Shown: piece by piece, positions 16,674-24,308 of the stretch
Layout: each line of letters opens with the position of its first letter
Numbering within the stretch: the stretch's first letter is position 1
Source: JAUVZF01 sp964539385
Lineage (GTDB): Bacteria; Planctomycetota; Phycisphaerae; FEN-1346
Assembly (NCBI GenBank): GCA_964539385.1
Contig: CAZIJC010000060.1
Location: forward strand, 1 to 24,474
Reading direction: 5' to 3'
DNA: 24,474 nucleotides
Position numbers and translations under genes: made by a program
The notes under the pieces: model-generated
What the model was told of the DNA's origin: nothing
The model's database searches: none
The model's input: only the letters and a program-made list of their open reading frames with translations

Positions 16674-17921
16674 ATGCCTTTTCAAATGACGGAACTTCCT
16701 TTCCTGGAGCAACTCGCTCACCGCTTCAGCCTGCCCGTGCCCGAGCATCTGGACGGGAGCGCCCCCCGGACAAGAGTCCGCGACGCGCTCCAGAGATGGG
16801 GAGGCAAGGGGGTGGTGAAGGCCGACGTGATGTCCGGTGGTCGCGGCAAGGCCGAGGTCGTGACGGTGGTTGAGGACGTCCAGCAGGCGATGGCCCAACT
16901 CCGCCTCCTGGCCAACGCCGAGGTGGACGGCATGCACGCCAGGACATCCTACATCACGCGATTCATCCCGGCGGACCTCCAGGTCTATTCAGCCGTTACG
17001 TACGATTCGCGCTTCTGCGGCCCGTCGCTCACGGTGTCGATGAAGGGGGGCGTGGACATTGAGTCGGTCGAAGCGCGGCACAAGCAGACCATCCCGGTTG
17101 ACGTTTTCAAGGGGCTGGACGCCTACCAGGCGTCGCAACTGCTCCAGGGCCTGGCCTGTCCGAAGCCCCTGATTTCCATCCTGTCGAGGACGTTGGTGAG
17201 TTTCTGGGATATGTTCATCTCTACCGGCATGCGCATGTGCGAGGTGAACCCCTGGCGCGTCGGACCGGACAACGTGCCCTATGCGTGCGACTTCAAGGCG
17301 GTCTTCGACGAGGCGAACTACAAACTGAAAGAGGCCGCCCTGGAGTTCCCGGAGTACCCGGAGAGCGCCACCGAGTTCGAAGAGGACATGGCCGCCTGGA
17401 ACGCATCCAGTTATCGCGGACAGGCGCACGTGAGCGAACTGGGCGGGGACCTGGTCCTGCCGATCCTCTTCGGCGGCGGCGCCGGCACGATTATCGCGGA
17501 GACCCTGGAGATTGCCGGCGGCCGGCCGATCTTCCTCTCGGATTTCGGCGGGAACCCGCCCTACGAACGGATGGTCGGCACGGCCGAACGCTGCTTCCGC
17601 TATCATCTGGCCGGCGCTTCGGCGCTGCTGGTCCTCGGGGGCAAGGCGAACAACACGCTGATCGACGTCACGTTTCAGGCTATCGGCGATGCGCTGGCCC
17701 ACTATTTCGAGGAGCGCGGGCGGGTGGAGATTCCCGTCGTCATCGGGCGGGGCGGACCGAGAATGGTGCCCGGATTTCTCGCCATGAGAGAGACGCTGGA
17801 GTCGCTGCGGCTGCCGTACGTCATCTTCGGCCACGACACCCCCGTGACGCTCGTCGCCGAATACGCAGCGCGGCTGGCAAAGTTTGTCAAGACGCGGAAG
17901 GAGGCTCGCCGTGCGACCTAG
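16674..17921 (+). CDS. aclB: ATP-citrate lyase-like small subunit (ATP-grasp plus citrate-binding domains)
   Basis: 415 aa, close to the length of Chlorobium-type AclB; it corresponds to the N-terminal part of animal ATP-citrate lyase. The ATP-grasp part shows V-V-K-A-D-V-M-S-G-G-R-G-K-A-E at 47-61 (also seen in succinyl-CoA synthetase beta) and the metal-binding C-E-V-N-P at 189-193. The second part carries F-G-G-G-A-G (266-271), L-G-G-K-A-N-N-T (321-328) and I-G-R-G-G-P (357-362). The last two align with the citrate-binding G-G-S-I-A-N-F-T and R-R-G-G-P-N segments of ATP-citrate lyase and set it apart from plain succinyl-CoA synthetase. GGAGAG lies 7 nt before the ATG. Its last codons overlap the next gene by 11 nt, as expected for subunits of one complex. 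Substrate identity is inferred; see the partner gene. Confidence 0.8.
   Translation: MPFQMTELPFLEQLAHRFSLPVPEHLDGSAPRTRVRDALQRWGGKGVVKADVMSGGRGKAEVVTVVEDVQQAMAQLRLLANAEVDGMHARTSYITRFIPADLQVYSAVTYDSRFCGPSLTVSMKGGVDIESVEARHKQTIPVDVFKGLDAYQASQLLQGLACPKPLISILSRTLVSFWDMFISTGMRMCEVNPWRVGPDNVPYACDFKAVFDEANYKLKEAALEFPEYPESATEFEEDMAAWNASSYRGQAHVSELGGDLVLPILFGGGAGTIIAETLEIAGGRPIFLSDFGGNPPYERMVGTAERCFRYHLAGASALLVLGGKANNTLIDVTFQAIGDALAHYFEERGRVEIPVVIGRGGPRMVPGFLAMRETLESLRLPYVIFGHDTPVTLVAEYAARLAKFVKTRKEARRAT
17898..17904 (+). promoter_or_regulatory. ribosome binding site deciding the GTG start of the large subunit
   Basis: A full AAGGAGG lies 6 nt before the GTG at 17911, inside the end of the small-subunit gene. 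The upstream ATG at 17884 has no such site. This argues for a GTG start and translational coupling. Confidence 0.75.
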
Positions 17922-20004
17922 AAAACTCTCCGGACTCCTGAAGAAGGGCGACCGTGTCGCGGTCAGCAATATCACCGGCCGCGAAGCGTCGAAAGTCACC
18001 GTCGCCAGCCAGCAGTACGCCGGCAACATCGTGGGCGGGTGGGCGCTCGGCAAGGGCGGTCAGACGATCGAGGTGCCCGGCAAGGACCCGGTTCCCGTGT
18101 TCGCCACCTGCAAGGAACTCTACGCAACGCTCCCCAAACACGGGGCCCCGAACAAGATCATCATCTACTCCCCGCCGGAGGCCGTCTACGGCGAAGTCAA
18201 GGAGGTCATCCAGTACGGCGGCAAGCAACTTCACACCATCTTCATCATCACCGAGAACGTGTCGGTCGAGGTGACGGCCAAGATCCGGCAGATCTCCGAC
18301 GAGGCCGGCGTCGACGTCATCGGGTGCAACACGCTCGGCGTCGTCAACGTTCACGACCACGTCCGCGTCGGGGCCGTGGGCGGAGAGGCCCCCGACGAGA
18401 GTTTCAAGCCCGGCACCGCGACGATCATCTCGAACTCGGGCAACATGGTCAACACCATCGCCGGGTACATGCAGGCCGCAGGCATCGGCACGCATTTCGG
18501 CATATCCACCGGCAAGGACGTGCTGATCCTCACGCCGCTTGTGGAGTTTCTGAAACTTGCCGCACGCAGCGATCAGACCCGGCTCACCGTCCTTTACGTC
18601 GAGCCGGGCGGCCTCTACGAGCAGGAGGCGATCCGGTGGATGCGCGACACCGGCTTCGAGAAACCCGTCATCGTCTACGTCGCGGGCAGCCTGCTGGAAG
18701 GCCGACGCGTGGCGCTCGGCCACGCCGGCGCCGTGGTCGAAGGGCCGCAGACCAGCGCCTCGGGCAAAATGGCCGCTTTCGACGACTACTTCGGGGTAGG
18801 CCCCTTCGATCCCGACAAGCGCATCCGAAAGAGCAACGGTGCCCGCGAGAAACTGGGCCGCGGCATCCGTGTGACGGCCCTGCACCACTTGCCTGCGGCG
18901 GCGATGGCCGTCTGCAACGCCCTCGGCTGGGACCGCGACTTCCCGATCCGCCACGAACTCCGGCTCAACCCCTGGTTTCTGAATTACAGGGACCTGGCCG
19001 ACGAACTTCCGGGCGCCTTGCTGCTGCGCCCGGGCCATATTCCGGAGCCGTACCGGTCGCAGTTCGCGCGGCAGATGAAGGTTTCGGTGGGCCTTTCGCC
19101 GGTGCGGCGCGACCTGCGCAACGCCTCGCACGCGTCGTCGCTGGATGAGGCCGGGCAGCGAATCTACGGCTACTCGCTCACCGAGTTGATGTCGAAACAC
19201 TCGTTCGGCGAGGCGATTATCCTTTACTGGACGGGCGAACTTCCGCGTCACGACTTTGAGGCCAAACTCGTCGAGATGGGCCTGATTGCATCGCTGACGA
19301 ACGGGCCCGGCACGATTTCCGCCCAGGCGGCGAAACTGTCGGCCTCGGCGGGCAACGCGCCGAACACCGGAATGATCGCCACGCTGGCGGCCATCGGCGC
19401 GGTCCACGGCGGAAACGGCCGCGACGGCGTCAGGTACCTTCTCAAGATATTCTCCCGTTTCAACCTGAAGGACCCCTACGACCCCGGCCCCGACATCGAC
19501 GTGGCGAAACTGGCCCACGAAACCGCCGTCGCGTTCAAGAAGGTCAAGGACGCCGCCAAGGACTCCGGCGTCGATTACGAACGGATTCCCTGCCTCGGGC
19601 ACCCGGTGTTCAACGACAAACCGGTCAACTACGACCCGCGCGAGCGGGCCATCTGGGAAGCGGTTCAGCAGACCGGCCGCACCAACGTCTTCCTGGATTT
19701 CTATCACCACCTCGCCCGCGCGCTCCAGGACGTTGGCGTCGCGAGCCGCGTCTGGGCGGTGAACGTGGATGCGGCGCTCGCCTGCGTGTGGCTCGGCGTG
19801 TGCTGGACGGCGCTGATGGAGAAACGCATCTCGCTGAAGCGCGCCGAAGACTGCGCCTTCCTGGGATTCGCCCTTGGGCGTGCGGCGGGAGGGGCCGGCG
19901 AGTTCCTCGACCATCAGGATTACGGATCGCCCATGGACATGCGCGTGCCGGCGTCCGACTGCCAATCGCTGACGCGGCCCCGCGATCTTCCGCAAGAAGA
20001 TTAG
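17911..20004 (+). CDS. aclA: ATP-citrate lyase-like large subunit (CoA ligase plus citrate-synthase-like domain)
   Basis: 697 aa from a GTG. It starts with a CoA-binding Rossmann domain (about 1-150) and a ligase domain with the phospho-histidine motif L-G-H-A-G-A (H271), as in succinyl-CoA synthetase alpha and ATP-citrate lyase. From about 400 on it is citrate-synthase-like: A-V-H-G-G (H499), L-G-H-P-V (H564) and V-N-V-D-A (D620) sit where citrate synthase has its His-His-Asp triad. ATP-citrate lyase commonly has G-H-R-V at the second site and lacks His at the first, as I recall the family; the D-H of the upstream A-D-H-G segment is replaced here (S-L-T-N-G, 461-465). It is also longer than the roughly 610 aa of Chlorobium AclA, with the extra length mainly between 290 and 410. 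It may cleave citrate to acetyl-CoA and oxaloacetate, or act on a related acyl-CoA. The start overlaps the small-subunit gene by 11 nt. Confidence 0.78.
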   Translation: MRPRKLSGLLKKGDRVAVSNITGREASKVTVASQQYAGNIVGGWALGKGGQTIEVPGKDPVPVFATCKELYATLPKHGAPNKIIIYSPPEAVYGEVKEVIQYGGKQLHTIFIITENVSVEVTAKIRQISDEAGVDVIGCNTLGVVNVHDHVRVGAVGGEAPDESFKPGTATIISNSGNMVNTIAGYMQAAGIGTHFGISTGKDVLILTPLVEFLKLAARSDQTRLTVLYVEPGGLYEQEAIRWMRDTGFEKPVIVYVAGSLLEGRRVALGHAGAVVEGPQTSASGKMAAFDDYFGVGPFDPDKRIRKSNGAREKLGRGIRVTALHHLPAAAMAVCNALGWDRDFPIRHELRLNPWFLNYRDLADELPGALLLRPGHIPEPYRSQFARQMKVSVGLSPVRRDLRNASHASSLDEAGQRIYGYSLTELMSKHSFGEAIILYWTGELPRHDFEAKLVEMGLIASLTNGPGTISAQAAKLSASAGNAPNTGMIATLAAIGAVHGGNGRDGVRYLLKIFSRFNLKDPYDPGPDIDVAKLAHETAVAFKKVKDAAKDSGVDYERIPCLGHPVFNDKPVNYDPRERAIWEAVQQTGRTNVFLDFYHHLARALQDVGVASRVWAVNVDAALACVWLGVCWTALMEKRISLKRAEDCAFLGFALGRAAGGAGEFLDHQDYGSPMDMRVPASDCQSLTRPRDLPQED

Positions 20005-20096
20005 TGCTGCTTTGCCAACGTTCCGCCGATGCAGGCAAGTGGTAGCGCGGCGGCCAGTGGCAGAGAGCGGGCGCCTGCTCAGGAGGTCGGATTCGT

Positions 20097-22499
20097 ATGT
20101 CGCGCTTCTCGGTTGCCATTCTGGTTCTGTTGCTTGCGGGCACGCAGGCGCAGGCGGCCGACCCGGCTTATGACGTGAAGAATGCCACGTGGCATGAGAC
20201 GCTCCGCGCTGCCATCGTCCACCTGACCGAAACGTACCCGGACCGGTATGCGAAAGGGAGGGAACTCCTCGCCCGCCTCGACAAACTGAAGCAGACGCTC
20301 GCGAGCCGGGCCGGGGGCGGCGCGGGAGGCGCCGATCCGGCGGACGCCGTCGAGAAGATCGCGCAACTGCGCCGCGAGGCACTCGTTGCCCACAACCCGC
20401 TGATGGACTTCCGGCACCTGCTGTTCGTCAAGCGGTACACGTATCACTCCAGCCATTTCTACACCGACTTCATAGACGGCTGCGGCAAGTTCGGGGGGAA
20501 CCTCTGCGTGCTCGATATGAAGACGGGCAAGGTCACCGACCTGGCGCCCGAGATGGCCGGCGGCATCTTCGGCCGCTTCGACCTGCACTTCAGCGCCGCG
20601 AAGGTCGTCTTCGACTGGAAGCGGAGCAAACGCGAGGGGTTCCGGATCTTCGAGATCACGATCGATCCAAAGACGGGCCGGCGCCTGGGCAAGGTGCGGC
20701 AACTGACACTGCCGCCCCACGACGAGGAGGCACGCATCAAGAGGTACGACAACTCCTTCCTCGGCGGCACCGCCCGGATGTACTACCACCAGACCGACGA
20801 CATCCATCCGTGCTACCTGCCGGACGGCGGCGTCTGCTTCGCCTCCACGCGGTGCGAGTACGGCACGCTCTGCGATGCGCCGGATGCCCTCTCGACCACC
20901 GTGCTCTACCGGATGGACGGCGACGGCAAGAAGATCGAGAAACTGACCAACAGCGCGGTCAGCGAGTTCTCGCCGTCGATGATGGCCGATGGCCGCGTGC
21001 TGTACGCGCGGTGGGAATACGTCGACAAGGGCCAACTCGGCATCAAGTGCCTCTGGGCCATGCACCCAAACGGCAGCGGCACGGTGGAGGTCTACGGCAA
21101 CGACATCCAGTACCCGCCGACGCTGATTCACGGACGCCAGATCCCGGGCCACGCCGACATGTTCGTCTGCCTCGGCACGCCGCACTATCCGCAAAGCGGC
21201 ATCGGCACGGTGATCCGGCTGAACATGGTGAAGAACATCCGCACGCGCGAGCCGATGACCTACATGACGCCCCACGTCGACATCCGCCAGGAGCCGGGCT
21301 GGAACCACCTGGTGGACGGCAAGTGGGTCCGACACACCAACGGGCCGCTGTACATGGACCCCTACCCGCTCAGCCGCGAGCAGTTTCTCGTCGCCCACAA
21401 CCCCGACAAACGCTGGAACGACGTCCGAGCGTACGGCCTGTACCTGCTGGACGAGTTCGGCAACCACGTGCCGATTCACAAGGACCCCGAGATCTCGTGC
21501 TGGCAGCCGTATCCGTTGCGCCCCCGCAAGACGCCGCCCGTTCTGCCCGATGCGCGCGACCTGGAACTGGCGAAGCAGAACCTCGCCGTCTGCATGGTCC
21601 AGGACGTGTATCACGGCATGAAGGGCGTCGAGCGGGGCTCCGTGAAGTACCTGCGCGTCATGGAGCAGGTGCCCCGCCCGTGGGCGTGCAGGCGGTTCTG
21701 GGATCCACGAAGCAAGTACGGCTCCCACACTGCGCTGGTCAGCCGGGGCAGCGTCCTGGCCGTCAAGGTTCTGCACGGCGTCGTACCCATCCACGAGGAC
21801 GGGTCGGCCCATTTCTGCGTGCCGGCCGACCTGAACATCTACTTCGAGGCCCTCGATGAGAACTACATGGAGATCCAGCGCGAGCGGACGTACGTGAACT
21901 ACAGGCCGGGCGAGAGGCGGTCGTGCGTTGGATGCCACGAGACGCCCAGCGATCCGCTGCCACTCCGGTACCAGCCGACCATCGCACGAAAGAAGCCACC
22001 GGCGATGCCCGCCCCGCAGCCCGGCGACAAGACCGCCCGGCGCCCGATACACTACATGACCGACGTGCAGCCGGTCCTGGACAAGCACTGCGTGAGGTGT
22101 CACGGCGGCTCGTCGCCGAAGGGCCGGCTCGACCTGACCGGCACACTGACCACGCGCTTCTGCCGGTCGTACGAGAACATCCTGGGGCGCCGGCTGGTCA
22201 AGACGTTCAACGAGGGCTCCGATTGGGGCGGCACACCCTACGCGCCGCCGAAGACGGTTGGCTCCTACGCCAGCAGGTTTATCCGGCAGGTCCGCAAAGG
22301 GTGTCCGGGCAACGACCGCAAACTGCCGCTCGCCGACTTCGTGAAACTCACCACCTGGGTCGATGCCAACGCGCAGTATTACGGCACCTACTACGGACGG
22401 AAGAACCTCCGGTACAAGGACCATCCGAACTTCCGTCCCACGCCGACGTTCGCATCGGCCTCCGGCACGCCGCCCGACCTCCGGCCGGAGGACCAGTAA
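20097..22499 (+). CDS. HzsA-like (hydrazine synthase alpha-like) exported c-type cytochrome with beta-propeller
   Basis: 800 aa with a clear Sec signal peptide (residues 1-20, cleavage A-Q-A|A-D). A helical N-terminal part (about 25-110) is followed by a TolB/HzsA-like propeller with D-D-I-H-P-C-Y-L-P-D-G at 234-244 and F-A-S-T-R-C at 248-253. A C-terminal region carries two haem c motifs: C610-V-G-C-H614 and C665-V-R-C-H669. Proteins of this shape are common in Planctomycetota and are annotated as HzsA-related; only the anammox members with HzsB/C partners are known to make hydrazine, and no such partner is visible here. Its redox partner and substrate are unknown. AGGAGG lies 10 nt before the ATG. 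The gap to the upstream citrate-lyase-like gene is 92 nt, so co-transcription is uncertain. Confidence 0.85.
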   Translation: MSRFSVAILVLLLAGTQAQAADPAYDVKNATWHETLRAAIVHLTETYPDRYAKGRELLARLDKLKQTLASRAGGGAGGADPADAVEKIAQLRREALVAHNPLMDFRHLLFVKRYTYHSSHFYTDFIDGCGKFGGNLCVLDMKTGKVTDLAPEMAGGIFGRFDLHFSAAKVVFDWKRSKREGFRIFEITIDPKTGRRLGKVRQLTLPPHDEEARIKRYDNSFLGGTARMYYHQTDDIHPCYLPDGGVCFASTRCEYGTLCDAPDALSTTVLYRMDGDGKKIEKLTNSAVSEFSPSMMADGRVLYARWEYVDKGQLGIKCLWAMHPNGSGTVEVYGNDIQYPPTLIHGRQIPGHADMFVCLGTPHYPQSGIGTVIRLNMVKNIRTREPMTYMTPHVDIRQEPGWNHLVDGKWVRHTNGPLYMDPYPLSREQFLVAHNPDKRWNDVRAYGLYLLDEFGNHVPIHKDPEISCWQPYPLRPRKTPPVLPDARDLELAKQNLAVCMVQDVYHGMKGVERGSVKYLRVMEQVPRPWACRRFWDPRSKYGSHTALVSRGSVLAVKVLHGVVPIHEDGSAHFCVPADLNIYFEALDENYMEIQRERTYVNYRPGERRSCVGCHETPSDPLPLRYQPTIARKKPPAMPAPQPGDKTARRPIHYMTDVQPVLDKHCVRCHGGSSPKGRLDLTGTLTTRFCRSYENILGRRLVKTFNEGSDWGGTPYAPPKTVGSYASRFIRQVRKGCPGNDRKLPLADFVKLTTWVDANAQYYGTYYGRKNLRYKDHPNFRPTPTFASASGTPPDLRPEDQ

Positions 22500-22528
22500 T
22501 CGCAAGCGGAGGGCGGCGCCCCCAGTTT

Positions 22529-22558
22529 TGCGCGGTGGGTGTGCCCACCCGTCGCGCA
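22529..22558. repeat. hairpin downstream of the HzsA-like gene
   Basis: GGTGGG (22534-22539) pairs with CCCACC (22544-22549) around a TGTG loop. Outer arms TGCGC (22529-22533) and GCGCA (22554-22558) extend the stem to 11 bp with a 4-nt one-sided bulge. No T-tract follows, so it is not a classical rho-independent terminator. It could stabilise the mRNA end, pause transcription or be a dispersed small repeat. Confidence 0.5.
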
Positions 22559-22725
22559 CACTTGCTTGGGCAGCGGCCCATCACTGGCCGCGGAAGCCAA
22601 GAGCACGCTGGCATTGCGCCGGCTTCTCACTACACTGGTGCTAGAAAGTTGAGCGATGCCGCGCGGCGCTTCCGCCGCCCGGCCGCGCCGCACAAGGCGG
22701 GAGGCGCAACGACAGCATCACACGG

Positions 22726-22733
22726 TAAGGAGG
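22726..22733 (+). promoter_or_regulatory. ribosome binding site deciding the sulfatase start
   Basis: TAAGGAGG lies 6 nt before the ATG at 22740 and fixes the start directly ahead of the Tat signal, not at the upstream ATG at 22656. Confidence 0.8.
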
Positions 22734-22739
22734 CATCAA

Positions 22740-24308
22740 ATGAAACACGGAGTCAGCCGGCGCGAGTTCCTGAGAACGGTTGGTCTGGGTGCAGCAGCCT
22801 TGGCGGTTCCGGCCTGTAGTCCCGGCGTCCGGCAGGCGTCTGCCGCGCCCGCCGCCAGGCCCAACATCATCTTCGTCTATAGCGACGACCACGCCTACCA
22901 GGCGATCAGCGCGTACGGGTCGAAGGTCAACAAGACGCCCAACATCGACCGTCTTGGACGCGAGGGCATGCGGTTCGATGAGTGCTACGTCACCAACTCC
23001 ATCTGCGGACCCATGCGCGCCGTCGTCGCGACCGGCAAGTACAGCCACGTGAACGGTTTCTGGCGAAACGGCCTCCAGTTCGACGTTGCCCAGCAGACGT
23101 TCCCGAAACTCCTGCAGAAGGCCGGTTACCAGACGGCCATCATCGGCAAGTACCATCTCGGCCGCAAACTCAACCCCCAGGGGTTCGATTACTACGAAAT
23201 CCTCATCGGCCAGGGGCCGTACTACAACCCGCCCATGCGAAAGATCGGACACGAGGAGCCCGTCAAGCACACCGGATACACCACCGACATCATCACCGAC
23301 CTGGCACTGGAGTGGCTCAAGAACGACCGCGACAAATCCAAGCCGTTTATGCTCATGTACCAGCACAAGGCCCCGCACCGCAACTGGCAGCCGGACCCGA
23401 AGCACCTCACCATGTACGACGACGTCACGATTCCCGAACCCGATTCCCTCTTCGAGGGTTACGAAGGCCGACCCACAGCCGTCAAGACCCAGGACATGAC
23501 GATCGCCAAGACGATGAACCGCAACGACCTGAAGTTGACGCCCCAGCGCGGCCTGACGCCCGAGCAGCGCAAGCCGTGGGACGCCGCCTACGGCCCGAAA
23601 AACAAGAAGTTCGAGGAGGCCAAACTCCAGGGCAAAGACCTCATCCGCTGGAAATACCAGCGCTACATGAAGGATTACCTGCGGTGCATCGCCTCGATCG
23701 ACGACAACCTCGGCCGCGTCCTGGAGTACCTCGACTCCAGCGGCCTCGCCGCCAACACCATCGTCATCTACTCCTCCGACCAGGGTTTCTACCTGGGCGA
23801 GCACGGCTGGTTCGACAAGCGATGGATCTACGAAGAGTCGCTCCGGACGGCGCTGCTGGTCCGCTGGCCCGGCGTCATCAAGCCCGGCAGCGTTAACTCC
23901 GACATCGTCTCGCCGCTCGACTTTGCCGAGACGTTCCTCGACGCGGCCGGGGCCGAGATTCCGGCCGACATGCACGGCCGCTCCTTCCTCCCGCTCCTCA
24001 AGGGCCACACGCCCGACGATTGGCGCAAGACGTTCTACTACCATTACTACGAGTGCCCCGGCGCCCACCACGTCCGCCGACACTACGGCGTGGCCGACCG
24101 CCGCTACAAACTCATCCACTTCTACGAGAAAGACGTGGACGAGTGGGAACTCATTGACCTCAAGGCAAACCCCGGCGAGAACCGCAACTTCTACGGCGAC
24201 ACCAAGTATGCCGACGTGCAGGCACGCCTCCACGCCGAACTCAAGCGCTTGCGCCAACACTACAAGGTGGCGGACCAGGACCCGGACGCGGCCTCACGCA
24301 AACGTTAA
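22740..24308 (+). CDS. Tat-exported formylglycine-dependent sulfatase
   Basis: 522 aa. It hydrolyses a sulfate ester, most likely on a polysaccharide or glycan outside the cytoplasm. The leader has S-R-R-E-F-L at 6-11 and then a hydrophobic stretch ending V-P-A-C at 23-26; the cysteine may be a lipoprotein site, although Pro at -2 is not ideal. Metal ligands are D49-D50 in Y-S-D-D-H. The formylglycine site is C89 in C-G-P-M-R (C-x-P-x-R type), which needs a formylglycine-generating enzyme not present here. Further active-site pieces are K137 and H139 in G-K-Y-H-L, H209-K210 in Q-H-K-A-P-H, and D347-Q348 in S-S-D-Q-G. The segment F-D-K-R-W-I-Y-E-E-S-L-R-T (358-370) and the closing D-L-K-A-N-P-G-E-N-R-N match the many planctomycete sulfatases with a DUF4976-type C-terminus. 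The sulfated substrate cannot be read from sequence. Confidence 0.93.
   Translation: MKHGVSRREFLRTVGLGAAALAVPACSPGVRQASAAPAARPNIIFVYSDDHAYQAISAYGSKVNKTPNIDRLGREGMRFDECYVTNSICGPMRAVVATGKYSHVNGFWRNGLQFDVAQQTFPKLLQKAGYQTAIIGKYHLGRKLNPQGFDYYEILIGQGPYYNPPMRKIGHEEPVKHTGYTTDIITDLALEWLKNDRDKSKPFMLMYQHKAPHRNWQPDPKHLTMYDDVTIPEPDSLFEGYEGRPTAVKTQDMTIAKTMNRNDLKLTPQRGLTPEQRKPWDAAYGPKNKKFEEAKLQGKDLIRWKYQRYMKDYLRCIASIDDNLGRVLEYLDSSGLAANTIVIYSSDQGFYLGEHGWFDKRWIYEESLRTALLVRWPGVIKPGSVNSDIVSPLDFAETFLDAAGAEIPADMHGRSFLPLLKGHTPDDWRKTFYYHYYECPGAHHVRRHYGVADRRYKLIHFYEKDVDEWELIDLKANPGENRNFYGDTKYADVQARLHAELKRLRQHYKVADQDPDAASRKR

Larger units (their letters stand above)
22500..22739. other. intergenic region with a hairpin, upstream of the sulfatase
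   Basis: 240 nt between the HzsA-like stop and the sulfatase ATG. It holds the hairpin at 22529-22558 near its left end and a strong ribosome binding site at its right end. I saw no convincing promoter, although the length allows one. The sulfatase frame is open back to an ATG at 22656, but that extension is Arg-rich and disrupts the Tat leader. Confidence 0.5.

Noticed and set aside
16674..20004. Succinyl-CoA synthetase (sucC/sucD) for the ATP-grasp and CoA-ligase genes.
   Set aside because: The small subunit has the citrate-binding segments of ATP-citrate lyase and the large one carries an added citrate-synthase-like module.
20097..22499. Evidence that the organism is an anammox bacterium.
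   Set aside because: HzsA-like proteins are widespread in non-anammox planctomycetes and no partner genes are present in the window.
17887..22559. Two long minus-strand frames (17887-20382 and 20079-22559, over 820 codons each).
   Set aside because: Both are antisense to genes with recognised families and catalytic motifs; their translations are Arg/Val/Asp-rich with no domain.
22641..24260. 539-codon minus-strand frame opposite the sulfatase.
   Set aside because: Antisense shadow; the sulfatase strand carries all active-site motifs.
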